DNA of 64,000 nt from a virus. Positions 51,510-60,652 of the stretch are shown one piece after another. Within the stretch, counting starts at the first letter, position 1, and each line of letters begins with the position of its first letter. The notes beneath the pieces are model-generated. The model did not search any database and was not told the DNA's origin. It saw only the letters and a program-made list of their open reading frames with translations. A program made the translations under genes and the position numbers. Location of the stretch: IMG/VR virus record IMGVR_UViG_3300042565_001021, positions 1 to 64,000 of that record. One strand, 5' to 3'.

Positions 51510-51858
51510 GATTAAGTCCTTTAATTAGCACAGCTGGTCGGTTTGAAGTAAACCATTTGAACCACTTCTTCGGATCAATTCCAGTTTGAAGACCGTGCAC
51601 TGTACAGTTATTTACTCTCTGCCAGGTGCCATGCTCGGTAAATTGACACGGGCGACGGTTCATGTCGTAGTCAAACTTAACTGTACCTTCCCACTCAATA
51701 CCTTTCTTACCGTCTTCGATAAACAGATAATCTCCGTCTGCTAAGATATTTAGTGAAGCATATCCAGCAGCTGAGTTATCAAAAACTGCCCATACGATCC
51801 CTTCTGTGTGCTGTTCAGAAAATGCTTCTAAGGTGCCTATAATTCGAATTGGTATCAT
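51442..51858 (-). CDS. hypothetical protein
   Basis: 138 residues, beta-rich (GDYLFIEDGKKGIEWEGTVK), unrecognised. ATGA-type overlap with the upstream gene; the unusually long 68-base overlap with the following gene suggests its C-terminus has been extended by loss of an earlier stop, or that both ends are real. Confidence 0.6.
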   Translation of the reverse strand: MIPIRIIGTLEAFSEQHTEGIVWAVFDNSAAGYASLNILADGDYLFIEDGKKGIEWEGTVKFDYDMNRRPCQFTEHGTWQRVNNCTVHGLQTGIDPKKWFKWFTSNRPAVLIKGLNHDSPIDTGFNQTNGRRAPDEDR

Positions 51859-52319
51859 GGTTTCTTTGGCGGCGAAAGGTAAGTTGTATTTTTTTCGCTT
51901 GTTAACTTATTTAACTCAATCCAGGACTTTGTCTCTTCTAAATCTAACCCTTCCCACAGCACTTCTGTCGTCTTAGTTTCTTTTGCTAACGACGCTCCTT
52001 CGAGGAATTTCAGATGCGCAGCCATAGCTTCGTCTTTATCTGCGAACCAAGTGTTATCGACTCGTTTCCAATTTTTATCGATGTATGTTTCTGTGTAGTA
52101 ATAAGTCTTTGCGGCGCCGTTAATAGGTTCTACGGTGTAGGCAACAAATCGAGTATTAGATTTATTGTGCTTAACGATGGCCGTCGTCTCTCGCTTTTTT
52201 ACTTGTGGGAGTGTAGTAGAAACTACTCCTTCAGCAGGCGGAAACACTAAGGTAATCGATACCTTAGCTTTCCACAGATCGCGTAACTTTTTAGATATCG
52301 CCTTGAGCACGGTTTTCAC
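51855..52319 (-). CDS. hypothetical protein
   Basis: 154 residues; basic N-terminal helix (KAISKKLRDLWKAKVS), then a beta-rich domain (KTYYYTETYIDKNWKRV). No family recognised. It overlaps the end of mazG by 29 bases. Confidence 0.6.
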   Translation of the reverse strand: MKTVLKAISKKLRDLWKAKVSITLVFPPAEGVVSTTLPQVKKRETTAIVKHNKSNTRFVAYTVEPINGAAKTYYYTETYIDKNWKRVDNTWFADKDEAMAAHLKFLEGASLAKETKTTEVLWEGLDLEETKSWIELNKLTSEKNTTYLSPPKKP

Positions 52320-52698
52320 TTGCGTCTACGCTGAACTTACCGCCTGGATAACGAGACTCAAGCTTAGTTACATTGTCGGCAATGATTTGGTTTGGATCAA
52401 GATTAAGAGCGCGACATGCGTTAGTCCAATACCAAATTACATCACCTAATTCTTTTGCACAATGGGCGCGGGTTTCTTCAGTAAAGGGTTTGCCGTGAAA
52501 CAGGATTTTCTTAAAGATTTCCGAAAACTCACCAGCTTCACCAGACATACCCATTGCCGCTGTAAGGGCAAGAGAGATGTTTAGATTGCCATCCAAGTCA
52601 ATTTGGTAAATGCGTTGGGTAAAATCAGTTGCGCTTTCCGAATCGCGGCTGGTGATAGCTTTAACAAATTCGGTGTATTTTTGTAGATCAATCTGCAT
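52291..52698 (-). CDS. mazG: MazG-like nucleotide pyrophosphohydrolase
   Basis: 135 residues. MGMSGEAGEFSEIFKKILFH contains the ExxE metal motif, and CAKELGDVIWYWTNACRALN the second ExxD, as in MazG/phage MazG. The enzyme removes pyrophosphate from NTPs; in phages it may act on (d)NTP pools. It has a near-consensus sigma70 promoter (52723-52751) embedded in an inverted repeat that can hide its ribosome binding site in longer transcripts. Confidence 0.88.
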   Translation of the reverse strand: MQIDLQKYTEFVKAITSRDSESATDFTQRIYQIDLDGNLNISLALTAAMGMSGEAGEFSEIFKKILFHGKPFTEETRAHCAKELGDVIWYWTNACRALNLDPNQIIADNVTKLESRYPGGKFSVDASENRAQGDI

Positions 52699-52702
52699 AA
52701 CA

Positions 52703-52746
52703 TCTCCTGATTAAGTTCTACCATTATAGCAGAACGAACCAGGAGA
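52703..52746 (-). promoter_or_regulatory. RBS-sequestering hairpin around the mazG early promoter
   Basis: Outer arms TCTCCTG and CAGGAGA (7 bp, 52740-52746 with 52703-52709) and inner arms GTTCT and AGAAC (5 bp, 52731-52735 with 52715-52719). The downstream outer arm is the mazG ribosome binding site. The promoter -10 lies in the loop, so promoter-initiated RNA lacks both upstream arms whereas read-through RNA has them. Confidence 0.65.
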
Positions 52747-52751
52747 GTCAA
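52723..52751 (-). promoter_or_regulatory. sigma70-like promoter of mazG
   Basis: TTGACT (52746-52751), 17-bp spacer, perfect TATAAT (52723-52728). Confidence 0.7.
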
Positions 52752-52760
52752 ACATTATGG

Positions 52761-53711
52761 TTAGCCAAATGTGGCACCGTTGTTACCAACGCAGAACCAT
52801 TTTGAACCAACGTACCTTAAGGTACATGCCTCACCAACTGCGTCTAACGTAATGGTACCAGAACCACCCCAGCCTGGGTTAGTAACCGTGATAACATACG
52901 CATCGGTCGGTCCCGAGTTTGCTAACATCATGAATTCGTGTAACTGGCCTTCCCTTGATCCTGCTGCAAATGTAGCAGTGCTTGGTCCTGCTGCCAATGA
53001 AATATGTGAGCTTGTAACTGCTACGTTACCAACACCTGGACTAGTTAATGTCTGTGCTGGTCCGACCCATACGTTAGCGGTTAGACCAGATACATCAGTT
53101 TGTAGAGTCGTTACATCGGCCGCGATAGCAACTTCTTCTGGGCTCTGTACGCCTGTTGGACCAACTAGTAACTTAACTGTAACTGCTAATCCTGCGTTAG
53201 CCGAACTGAACTCAAACAGGTAGTTACCTGCCACTGGTGGAGTAAAGACCTGTCCAGTAACTCCGGGAATCTGTCCTAAGCCAAAGACAACTTCAGCAGG
53301 GAAAGTTAGCGTTTCAGTGATAAGCATTCCTGTAAACAATACCTGAATCGTCGAATACTGTCCAGAAGCTGGCCAATTAGCGTAAGATAGAGTTAAGTTT
53401 TCAGTTACTTCTTTAGTCTGATAATCACCGAGTGAATAGTCAATTGCTAGAGTAGCACCTGCACCGGTTGTGTAGTTGTGTACTTTTTCAGTTGCACCCC
53501 ATAACTTAGGATTCTTTAGGGTCGTAGTAGCTAGGTTGTTTTCTGCTCCAATAGTAACTGCGCTACTTTGAAGAGCAGTAATCTCACTTTCAGCAACTTG
53601 CAGGTTAGACCTGATGTTAGTGAAGTTGTCACGGAATCCTTGGCTATCGTTGTCCTGTCCGGCAATTGGATAGGCTACGTTGATATTTGCTGGGTAAATA
53701 TTGCTTGCCAT
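52761..53711 (-). CDS. tail fibre / virion structural protein
   Basis: 316 residues. The N-terminus (INVAYPIAGQDNDSQGFRDN, FTNIRSNL) carries the FRDNFTNI word shared in form with the other fibre genes here. The rest is beta-rich, Thr/Ala/Gly-rich, ending GEACTLRYVGSKWFCVGNNG, typical of T4-like cyanophage fibre ends. Two tandem late boxes (53740-53755) lie upstream. Confidence 0.72.
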   Translation of the reverse strand: MASNIYPANINVAYPIAGQDNDSQGFRDNFTNIRSNLQVAESEITALQSSAVTIGAENNLATTTLKNPKLWGATEKVHNYTTGAGATLAIDYSLGDYQTKEVTENLTLSYANWPASGQYSTIQVLFTGMLITETLTFPAEVVFGLGQIPGVTGQVFTPPVAGNYLFEFSSANAGLAVTVKLLVGPTGVQSPEEVAIAADVTTLQTDVSGLTANVWVGPAQTLTSPGVGNVAVTSSHISLAAGPSTATFAAGSREGQLHEFMMLANSGPTDAYVITVTNPGWGGSGTITLDAVGEACTLRYVGSKWFCVGNNGATFG

Positions 53712-53739
53712 GTAAAATGTCCTTATTAAGTGTATTACT

Positions 53740-53755
53740 TATTTATCTATTTATC
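53740..53755 (-). promoter_or_regulatory. tandem late promoter boxes
   Basis: GATAAATAGATAAATA on the minus strand: two adjacent copies of the late box, the nearer one 28 bases before the ATG of 52761-53711. Confidence 0.65.
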
Positions 53756-56700
53756 AGTTGTAGATATTAGTTTTCGGGAATTTCAAGTAAACATCCAACG
53801 ATTCTGGCGGTAGGTACATATCCCTGTTATTGTAGAACCTAGTTCCACCACAGTCGAATCTAGTAGTATCGCCTGCTATCTTGTTTTCAGTTGTTAGAAT
53901 TGTATAAGTAGGTACTGTATTTCCTGGTTGCGTAATCGGGTTATAGTAAATCTTAGAGTTACCGTAGCTGCGACCACCTGTACCAACAAGAACGTGCTGA
54001 TTAATCTCAACTTCTTTAACAAATACCAAGGTGACTAGTTTGTCTTCGTAGTTGTCGGCATCTCCTAGCACTATTTGCCATATTCCAGCTCTTTGATTTA
54101 CTTCGTTGTTTAGTAGCTTGTCTAAGAACCCCGGAATTACCGTTGATGGAGCATACGGTTCGCTGCCCCAAGGGTCAGAACCATACGGGGCAGATTCTAG
54201 GTTCCATCCATCGTTTGGACTATTGTACTCTCTCGGAGAGACAGATAAGTTAAATCCTGACGAATCGAAATTGTTAGTGTCATAGGCATCTTTAACGTAT
54301 CCTGCAAAACCGTCGCTGTACTTTTCTTGTTTAGCAAAGACTACAAGTTGCCCGTCTTTAATATTAACTGAGCCGTCTAATCCTCCGGCAATTGTTATGT
54401 AATGGATTGTTCTACCGTTTACTTCGTCGAATGGTATAGTTACCGCAAAGTCTACATTACCAGCGTATGGGTTTTGTTCAGTGTTCGGCGGCAATCTATC
54501 AAACGTAGTTTCAGCCGAATCGATAAACTTCTTCTCGCCTATGTCATAGAACTTACTTAACGTGTGATCAAGTTGGTACCTATCTGCGACGAAGTCGATG
54601 TTATTAAACGATATATTGTTTTGCTTTAACCTGTACGCAATTAATTTGCTTGCGCCCGGCACAGTATATGCAAGGATAACGCCTCGAGTAAATCCTAATA
54701 CTCGGCTGTCTTCTTGAGGGTTAATCATCCACTGTGGTAGAGCACCTTTGTTATTGTACCCTACTGCTCCTACTTCTGTCTTCATATTATCTAGGCTGTT
54801 TGGGTGAACAACAGTAAATGGTGGAACATTGTACGGACTTTTAACTTCGGCAGTTCTATCTATGTAGGAAGCAACAGATTTACCGTTCTCTGTTAACTCG
54901 TCTAGTACTTCGACGTACACGATCTCATACTTAACGTTAAAATTAGCATCTGTTGCAATTGCAGTTTTTATGTTCCCTAAGTTGACTTGCTTGTTGTAAT
55001 GGTTATTTTCCATCTCGGCAATGTACGACGCTGCTAAGTTAGGTTCTAGCCCGGCAGCAAACAAGAATTTGATACTAGTTGCTTTTCCAAACCAAGGATC
55101 ACCAGCTCGGTATATTAACTGATCTGGAAAAATATCAGTATCAGCTACAGTCGATAAGAATGTCTCTCTCTGATCTCTGCTTGGTAGTGCTTTTAAGTAA
55201 ATATTTTCGTAAGGATGAATGTTATAGTTCTTAACTCTGATAGTAAACGTCTTATCGTCTGACACAGTTTCATTCGACACTACCGTTGGGTCTGTATCGT
55301 CAGACGCAGTAACAGTGAATGTGTAAACATTGTCAAAGAACAGAGTATTCTTATCAAAGGTTGTTGTTCTACTATCCATTGAAAAATGGTCAAATGAAAC
55401 TCTACCTACTAACAAACCGTTTGGTAATAGCGTTAGTCCTTGTGGCAACTTGCTCTTTACAACTGGAGTGTAATCAATGACTGTCTGGTCAGCTTCGATC
55501 CCTACAGGATTTGGTGTGCCTTCTGCTATCCTGTAATTAAGTGTCTTTCCTTTTCTTGACACAGCAACAATGGATACTTCGCTTATGTCGCCGTTTGTTA
55601 TTAATCCTAAGTCAGACGGAGTTGACCAATCAATCGTATTGTTTCTATCGCCTAGTACAGTTAGCGTGAATGTTACATACTGGCTTCTCGCATCTTCTAC
55701 GTCATTGACTTCAGTCCAACAGTATACCTGAAACGTATAAGTTTTAACTTCCTCAGTTTGAGCGCCTAGCGATCCGGTTATCCAGCCTGTTGTTTCGTCG
55801 ATTGTTACTCCAGGAGGTAATGTAAAGTCAATTTGGTCGAAAGCATCCTGGTCGAAAGCCGACGTTGGTATTCCTGGATGCTCTACAGTAGGCTCTTGGT
55901 CAAACCAAGCCGCATTTTCTGTCAGAATTCCCCAGTGTAACGTATCTCCGTCGAGGTCTCGTCCTTCAACCTTAAAGGCAAAGTTACTTAACTGACGTTG
56001 CTCTGGTAGTTCTTGCGGACGAGTAATAACATAAGGAGCGTGTTGTTCGTCGGTATCAACAGTAATAGTGTTATTGTCGATTGTTAGTTCAGTATTGTCA
56101 ATTGACAAAGTGTCTTTAGCCTGTACAGTTAGTGTGTACCTAGACAGATCAAACCTAGCTCCGTCAAAGACCTGGATCTCAAATCTGTACGTTCTAGTCT
56201 GCGGTCTTGCTGTAGGTTGATCCCACAGTGGTCCATCCCATAGCCCATTGCCCCAACGTAAGATTGCTACTTCTTCGTCGAGGTAAACTGGTTCTAAGTA
56301 CCCGAATAGTCTTCCTTCTTCAGTTAGTTCTACCCCAGGAGGTAGTTCTCCGTCGACTAGCTTCCATTCTAATCCGGCGACTGAGTTCTGGTCAGTTGCT
56401 TCTAGTTGTAGGTCGAAGAAGTATCCGTCGTACCAAGTGCCTAACGACACATTCTTAGGAATAATTTGCGGAATAGAGATAGAATTTGTAACAATACTAA
56501 ATGTTCTATCGTTAATCTGACCGCGCCCGTTTGTAATTCGAACTGTGAACGTCTGTAAGTATTCCTGTTGATCTACAGATGCTTCTTCAACTGACGCCAC
56601 GCCTTGTATCAATCCAGTTCTAGTCAGTCCGAGGCCATCAGTTAAATTACCGGCTATTACGGTGTAAGTGAGAGGCAACCCTTGTGTGTCATACGCGTCA

Positions 56701-56777
56701 AGTTGAAACTCGAAGTATTCTTCTTCAGCGATACTAGCAATTTGCCCCTTAGGAGTGATCCACTTAATTTCTGACAT
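53754..56777 (-). CDS. large virion protein with cadherin/Ig-like domains
   Basis: 1007 residues. Repeated beta-sandwich modules in the first 560 residues, each with a calcium-binding-like or turn pattern: YFEFQLDAYDTQGLPLTYTV, FDLQLEATDQNSVAGLEWKL, FAFKVEGRDLDGDTLHWGIL, FTVTASDDTDPTV; these resemble cadherin/He_PIG repeats. Interleaved GLTRTGLIQGV, GVELTEEGRLFGYL, GVTIDETTGWITGSL mark the repeat ends. C-terminal 400 residues are different and unrecognised. The stop/start overlap (one base) with the upstream fibre suggests both belong to the same tail structure. Confidence 0.72.
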   Translation of the reverse strand: MSEIKWITPKGQIASIAEEEYFEFQLDAYDTQGLPLTYTVIAGNLTDGLGLTRTGLIQGVASVEEASVDQQEYLQTFTVRITNGRGQINDRTFSIVTNSISIPQIIPKNVSLGTWYDGYFFDLQLEATDQNSVAGLEWKLVDGELPPGVELTEEGRLFGYLEPVYLDEEVAILRWGNGLWDGPLWDQPTARPQTRTYRFEIQVFDGARFDLSRYTLTVQAKDTLSIDNTELTIDNNTITVDTDEQHAPYVITRPQELPEQRQLSNFAFKVEGRDLDGDTLHWGILTENAAWFDQEPTVEHPGIPTSAFDQDAFDQIDFTLPPGVTIDETTGWITGSLGAQTEEVKTYTFQVYCWTEVNDVEDARSQYVTFTLTVLGDRNNTIDWSTPSDLGLITNGDISEVSIVAVSRKGKTLNYRIAEGTPNPVGIEADQTVIDYTPVVKSKLPQGLTLLPNGLLVGRVSFDHFSMDSRTTTFDKNTLFFDNVYTFTVTASDDTDPTVVSNETVSDDKTFTIRVKNYNIHPYENIYLKALPSRDQRETFLSTVADTDIFPDQLIYRAGDPWFGKATSIKFLFAAGLEPNLAASYIAEMENNHYNKQVNLGNIKTAIATDANFNVKYEIVYVEVLDELTENGKSVASYIDRTAEVKSPYNVPPFTVVHPNSLDNMKTEVGAVGYNNKGALPQWMINPQEDSRVLGFTRGVILAYTVPGASKLIAYRLKQNNISFNNIDFVADRYQLDHTLSKFYDIGEKKFIDSAETTFDRLPPNTEQNPYAGNVDFAVTIPFDEVNGRTIHYITIAGGLDGSVNIKDGQLVVFAKQEKYSDGFAGYVKDAYDTNNFDSSGFNLSVSPREYNSPNDGWNLESAPYGSDPWGSEPYAPSTVIPGFLDKLLNNEVNQRAGIWQIVLGDADNYEDKLVTLVFVKEVEINQHVLVGTGGRSYGNSKIYYNPITQPGNTVPTYTILTTENKIAGDTTRFDCGGTRFYNNRDMYLPPESLDVYLKFPKTNIYN

Positions 56778-59389
56778 TAGAGTATAACTGCGTTAATAAC
56801 CTTCGTGCCTACAGCCAGGTTTTCTTCTAACGACTTAGCAAAAATGGCCACCCCGTAAGATGCTTCCCTACCTACGCTTTCGGCGTGCCCCGACATCGAG
56901 CTAGTCACTAATAAGTCTCCTTTCTTAACAGGGCCATATACTTTAACAGGCACCTTTCCGCGCAAAGCTACAGCCACTGAATTGGGTGCGTCTTTGTTCA
57001 TCAAGTAAGCAGGATCAGTTGAAACAGCCCCGGCGACTGAGATATCGGCTTTGTAACTAGTAACTGTTACCTCTTTAGAACCGCCAAATATTAGAACTGT
57101 GCCTGGTTCATACTGTTGGTCCGATTCGTATTTTTCTGCTAAGTCAGCGTACTGCGCACTAGTAGCGATAACTGTTAGCACCCCGGTGCTAGGCACAAAC
57201 GACATCTTAGAACTTGACACCTTCTGCCCCTGGTTACCGGACGCAGTTGATACCCAGGTTGGGTACACCGGTGTCGCTGTTGCTACATCATCAGTGATTG
57301 CTGTGTTTGTTGCGTTCGTTGCAGTAGTTGCGCTTGTTGCACTACCGGCAGTAGTTGCAGTATTAGCATTTCCGTACAGTGCGCCAGTGAAGATAAGAGA
57401 AGTTAAGTTTCCGGTGCTCGGGTTATAAGTAAACCCAGAATCTGTCCTAGGCTCTGTGTTTCCGGTTGTAACGTTGCCGAAGAATGGATAGTTAGTTGCA
57501 TTTGTAGAGTTGTCGGCAATTGCTGTAACTTTAATCGCTACGTTAGCTAAGTCAACGAATCCACCCGCTGATGTAGTTTGGAATGTTCCGTCTGGGAATT
57601 TAAGTCCTTTACCAGTGGTTGATATTTGAACGTTACCAGTTGACACTGTAAGGGCAGCAGAAGTAAATGTTCCTGAGTTGTTTATTGTTGTTGAATAAAC
57701 TGTACCGAATCGACCCGAGCTGGTACCAATATCGCCAGCAGCACTAGAAAGGAGTGTTCCACCGACCGTAACGTTGCCCGACACTAACGCCGAGGTTAAT
57801 GTGCCAAGTGAAGTAATTGCTGGTTGCGCCGCAGTTAACACGTTACCAGTTATGTTTCCTGTTACATGCCCAACGAATCTGGTAGCTGTAATATTCCCCG
57901 ACAACGGATTGTAAGTAAATCCTGTGTCGGTCCTTGGAGAAGCGTTTCCTGTTGCTATGTTTGAGAACAAAGGATAGTTTGTAGCATCTGTGCTGTCGTC
58001 AGCAGTTAACGCAACTGTTCCCGAAGCCCCTGTAATGTTTCCAGTGATAGGTGCTGTAACTGTTAGTCCCGATAAGGTTCCGACTGATGTAATACTCGTC
58101 TGTGCGGCTCCTGTTACCGTTGCTGCTGATCCCGATATATTACCTGTGATAGTTGCGGTAACAGTTAATCCAGATAATGTTCCGACCGATGTAATATTTG
58201 GTTGCGCATTAGTTGTTAATGTTCCACCTAAGCTAGCTGCCGAGAAGCTTCCTGCTGTTAAGGTTCCAGTAACATCGCAGTTTCCAGTGGTAGCAATGTT
58301 TGCTGCATGTATGTTGCCACCTACACCTAGTCCACTGACACCAGAAAGTATTACTGTTCCTGTTGATGTGCTGGTACTAGCTGTATTAGCGTTAAATGTC
58401 GTGGCGTTTGGAACTGCGCCGCCAGTAAAGTTAGCATCAACAGTTGAAACTTGAACACCATTTATCCGCAGCGTTGTTCCTGCTGGACCAGTAATATTAA
58501 TGTTACCAGTAGAAACATCCACGTTGCCACCAGTAACTTGTAGGTTAGCAAGAGTGCCAAGGCTTGTGATGTTAGCTTGTCGAGCAGTAACTAAGTTACC
58601 TGTCATGCTTACTATGTTAGATGTTGTTCCTGTAATCGCATTAAACGCACTAGTCCCAGTAGACGACACGTTAGCTTCTACTGTGTCAAATAATGCAGTA
58701 CCTAAGGTACCTGAGAACTGCTCAACGTTGCCTCCGTCTTCTGGCACCTGAGTTGCTCTTGGAATGAAGACTAGCTTCTGACTTGAATTGTCAAATCCGA
58801 AGAATCCTTTTCGCTCTTGCGAGTCGTACCAGTAAAACTCAATACCTCTATCGTTTCCGTCGTTACTTGAGAGCGATGCCCCCGGTGTGCTGCTTAGTTC
58901 AATCGTAGGATGCTGGATTATTAATTCAGATCGTGTAACAGAGGTGACGTTTCCGTTGACTAGTAGGTTACCGGAGATCTCTACGTCTTTACTTACTGTT
59001 AGGTTACCTGTTATTCCTGTTGAATTACCACCAAAGATAGCGTCGCCATAAGTTAGTGTCGTACCAGTTACAGTCAGGTTGCCTATTAATGCAGTAGTAC
59101 TAGTAACGTTTCCAGTTAGTTTGCCAAGGATGTTTCCGTTGACTTGTAAGTTTCCTGTTACCGTTGTTGTAGTGGCAGTAAGCGAAGTAATGTTTGCTAC
59201 GTTAGCATCAAGAGTCTCGGTGTTAAGAAGTTCAACGTTAGCTTCTGTAAACTCGGGAGTCTGTGATAAAAACTCGTGGATTGCGGTTACGTTGTTGTTC
59301 GTTATTACAAATGCCGCTCGTAAGCTGTCGCCTGTTCCGTCGTTTGGTGATAGACCTGTATTAACTAGTGAAGTAGAGAGTATTGTCAT
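56777..59389 (-). CDS. long tail fibre protein
   Basis: 870 residues. N-terminus GLSPNDGTGDSLRAAFVITN is the attachment-type motif also seen in the collagen-like protein. The shaft has degenerate repeats of about 40 residues built on SITSVGTLSGLTV followed by TGNI. The C-terminal domain (about residues 755-870: YADLAEKYESD, PGTVLIFGGSKEV, RGKVPVKVYGPVKKGDLLV) is a known end domain of T4-like cyanophage fibres. Its late box TATAAATA ends 8 bases before the ATG with no clear ribosome binding site. Confidence 0.82.
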   Translation of the reverse strand: MTILSTSLVNTGLSPNDGTGDSLRAAFVITNNNVTAIHEFLSQTPEFTEANVELLNTETLDANVANITSLTATTTTVTGNLQVNGNILGKLTGNVTSTTALIGNLTVTGTTLTYGDAIFGGNSTGITGNLTVSKDVEISGNLLVNGNVTSVTRSELIIQHPTIELSSTPGASLSSNDGNDRGIEFYWYDSQERKGFFGFDNSSQKLVFIPRATQVPEDGGNVEQFSGTLGTALFDTVEANVSSTGTSAFNAITGTTSNIVSMTGNLVTARQANITSLGTLANLQVTGGNVDVSTGNINITGPAGTTLRINGVQVSTVDANFTGGAVPNATTFNANTASTSTSTGTVILSGVSGLGVGGNIHAANIATTGNCDVTGTLTAGSFSAASLGGTLTTNAQPNITSVGTLSGLTVTATITGNISGSAATVTGAAQTSITSVGTLSGLTVTAPITGNITGASGTVALTADDSTDATNYPLFSNIATGNASPRTDTGFTYNPLSGNITATRFVGHVTGNITGNVLTAAQPAITSLGTLTSALVSGNVTVGGTLLSSAAGDIGTSSGRFGTVYSTTINNSGTFTSAALTVSTGNVQISTTGKGLKFPDGTFQTTSAGGFVDLANVAIKVTAIADNSTNATNYPFFGNVTTGNTEPRTDSGFTYNPSTGNLTSLIFTGALYGNANTATTAGSATSATTATNATNTAITDDVATATPVYPTWVSTASGNQGQKVSSSKMSFVPSTGVLTVIATSAQYADLAEKYESDQQYEPGTVLIFGGSKEVTVTSYKADISVAGAVSTDPAYLMNKDAPNSVAVALRGKVPVKVYGPVKKGDLLVTSSMSGHAESVGREASYGVAIFAKSLEENLAVGTKVINAVIL

Positions 59390-59397
59390 AGTACTAC

Positions 59398-59405
59398 TAT
59401 TTATA
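59398..59405 (-). promoter_or_regulatory. late promoter of the long fibre gene
   Basis: Exact TATAAATA core; the ATG follows after 8 bases (GTAGTACT), leaving only about 2-3 transcribed bases before it. Confidence 0.65.
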
Positions 59406-59420
59406 CAAGATTGAATTATA

Positions 59421-59448
59421 AAAATAGCTGCGGTTAAGCAGCTATTTT
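59421..59448 (-). terminator. intrinsic terminator after the collagen-like gene
   Basis: Perfect 11-bp stem AAAATAGCTGC / GCAGCTATTTT with a 6-base loop and an extra T-run on the minus strand. The A-run on the other side makes it potentially bidirectional. Confidence 0.85.
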
Positions 59449-59461
59449 ACGTTAAAGCTAT

Positions 59462-60652
59462 TTACGGCCAGGTCGAAACTACGCTCAATGCAGTACGAGA
59501 CCAAATGTCTGATATTCCGTCGGTCCAGGTTGCAGTACAGTAATAAAGATAGGATGCATCTATTGCAACATCTCCGATTGTGTTGCCAGTTTGTCCTTTT
59601 GACGTAGTAGGTGCAGTTGCTACAAATCCGTCCCCTATCAGCCCAGAGTAACCAGAGACACCAGAGTAACCTGAGGTGCTCGAATAACCTGAATAGCCGC
59701 TTGTTCCTTCTATACCACTAATTCCTGAGTACCCACTTGTTCCATCAATTCCTGAATAGCCGCTTGTTCCGTCTATACCACTAATTCCTGAATAGCCGCT
59801 TGTTCCTGAATAACCAGAGATACCTGACGTACCGCTAGAGCCCGAGTACCCAGAAGTTCCGCTGACCCCCGAATACCCACTCTTTCCGCTTGTTCCTGAC
59901 GCGCCACCTAACCCTGAGTATCCAGAGATTCCGCTTGTTCCAGAGATACCCGAGTAACCGCTTCTGCCTGAGGTACCGCTCTCACCTGAGTAACCAGACG
60001 TACCACTTACTCCTGATTTCCCACTTGCGCCGCTAGACCCCGAATATCCAGAAGTTCCGCTTGTTCCAGAGATGCCTGAGTAACCGCTTCTGCCTGAGGT
60101 ACCGCTCTCACCGCTATAACCCGACCATCCGCTCTTTCCTGAGGTACCACTAATTCCTGAGTAACCTGAGGTACTTTGTCCCGAGATTCCCGAGTAACCA
60201 GAAGAACCACTTAGTCCAGATATGCCGCTGTACCCTGAGGTACCAGAATACCCGCTCTTACCAGACCATCCGCTAGTACCAGAAAGTCCTATCCCGCTAT
60301 GTCCTGAATAACCCGATACTCCTGAGTAGCCGCTTGCGCCGTCTATGCCCGAGTATCCGCTTGTACCGTCTATACCTGAATAACCACTAAGCCCGCCTGG
60401 TTGCCCGCTAACTCCTGAGTATCCACTCGGGCCTGCTACGTTGCTTGAGAACCCAGAATAGCCACTTAGACCACCAGCTTGTCCGCTAACTCCCGAAAAT
60501 CCGCTAGGGCCGACTGCGCCACTATATCCGCTAGTCCCGCCGGCGGTGTATAGTTCAGTGAAGTTTTGGTTGATTTTGTCGAACGACGCCCGTAATGGAT
60601 CGCCGCTGCCATCTGAAGGCACTGTGCCGATATTGATTGTTTGCTTTGCCAT
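59462..60652 (-). CDS. collagen-like tail fibre protein (Gly-Xaa-Ser repeats)
   Basis: 396 residues. The N-terminus INIGTVPSDGSGDPLRASFD then NQNFTELY is the shared fibre attachment motif. From about residue 40 to 335 the chain is an almost pure triplet repeat Gly-Xaa-Ser (GYSGISGTSGKSGWSG), with Tyr frequent at Xaa and Ser nearly fixed, a collagen-like layout lacking proline. The last 60 residues are a globular end (GNTIGDVAIDASYLYYCTAT). It likely forms a trimeric shaft. The start lies in a 13-bp inverted repeat with the late box in its loop. Confidence 0.85.
   Translation of the reverse strand: MAKQTINIGTVPSDGSGDPLRASFDKINQNFTELYTAGGTSGYSGAVGPSGFSGVSGQAGGLSGYSGFSSNVAGPSGYSGVSGQPGGLSGYSGIDGTSGYSGIDGASGYSGVSGYSGHSGIGLSGTSGWSGKSGYSGTSGYSGISGLSGSSGYSGISGQSTSGYSGISGTSGKSGWSGYSGESGTSGRSGYSGISGTSGTSGYSGSSGASGKSGVSGTSGYSGESGTSGRSGYSGISGTSGISGYSGLGGASGTSGKSGYSGVSGTSGYSGSSGTSGISGYSGTSGYSGISGIDGTSGYSGIDGTSGYSGISGIEGTSGYSGYSSTSGYSGVSGYSGLIGDGFVATAPTTSKGQTGNTIGDVAIDASYLYYCTATWTDGISDIWSRTALSVVSTWP
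59640..60540 (-). repeat. tandem Gly-Xaa-Ser coding repeat
   Basis: About 900 bases of 9-base-based direct repeats (codons for Gly-Xaa-Ser). Third codon positions vary between copies, but several blocks recur almost unchanged, for example around 59930-59995 and 60055-60115 (Ser-Gly-Glu-Ser-Gly-Thr-Ser-Gly-Arg...), indicating recent duplication of segments. Confidence 0.8.

Noticed and set aside
59640-60540. CRISPR array or non-coding satellite
   Set aside because: The repeats are in frame, code for Gly-Xaa-Ser triplets and have no spacer structure; they belong to a fibre gene.
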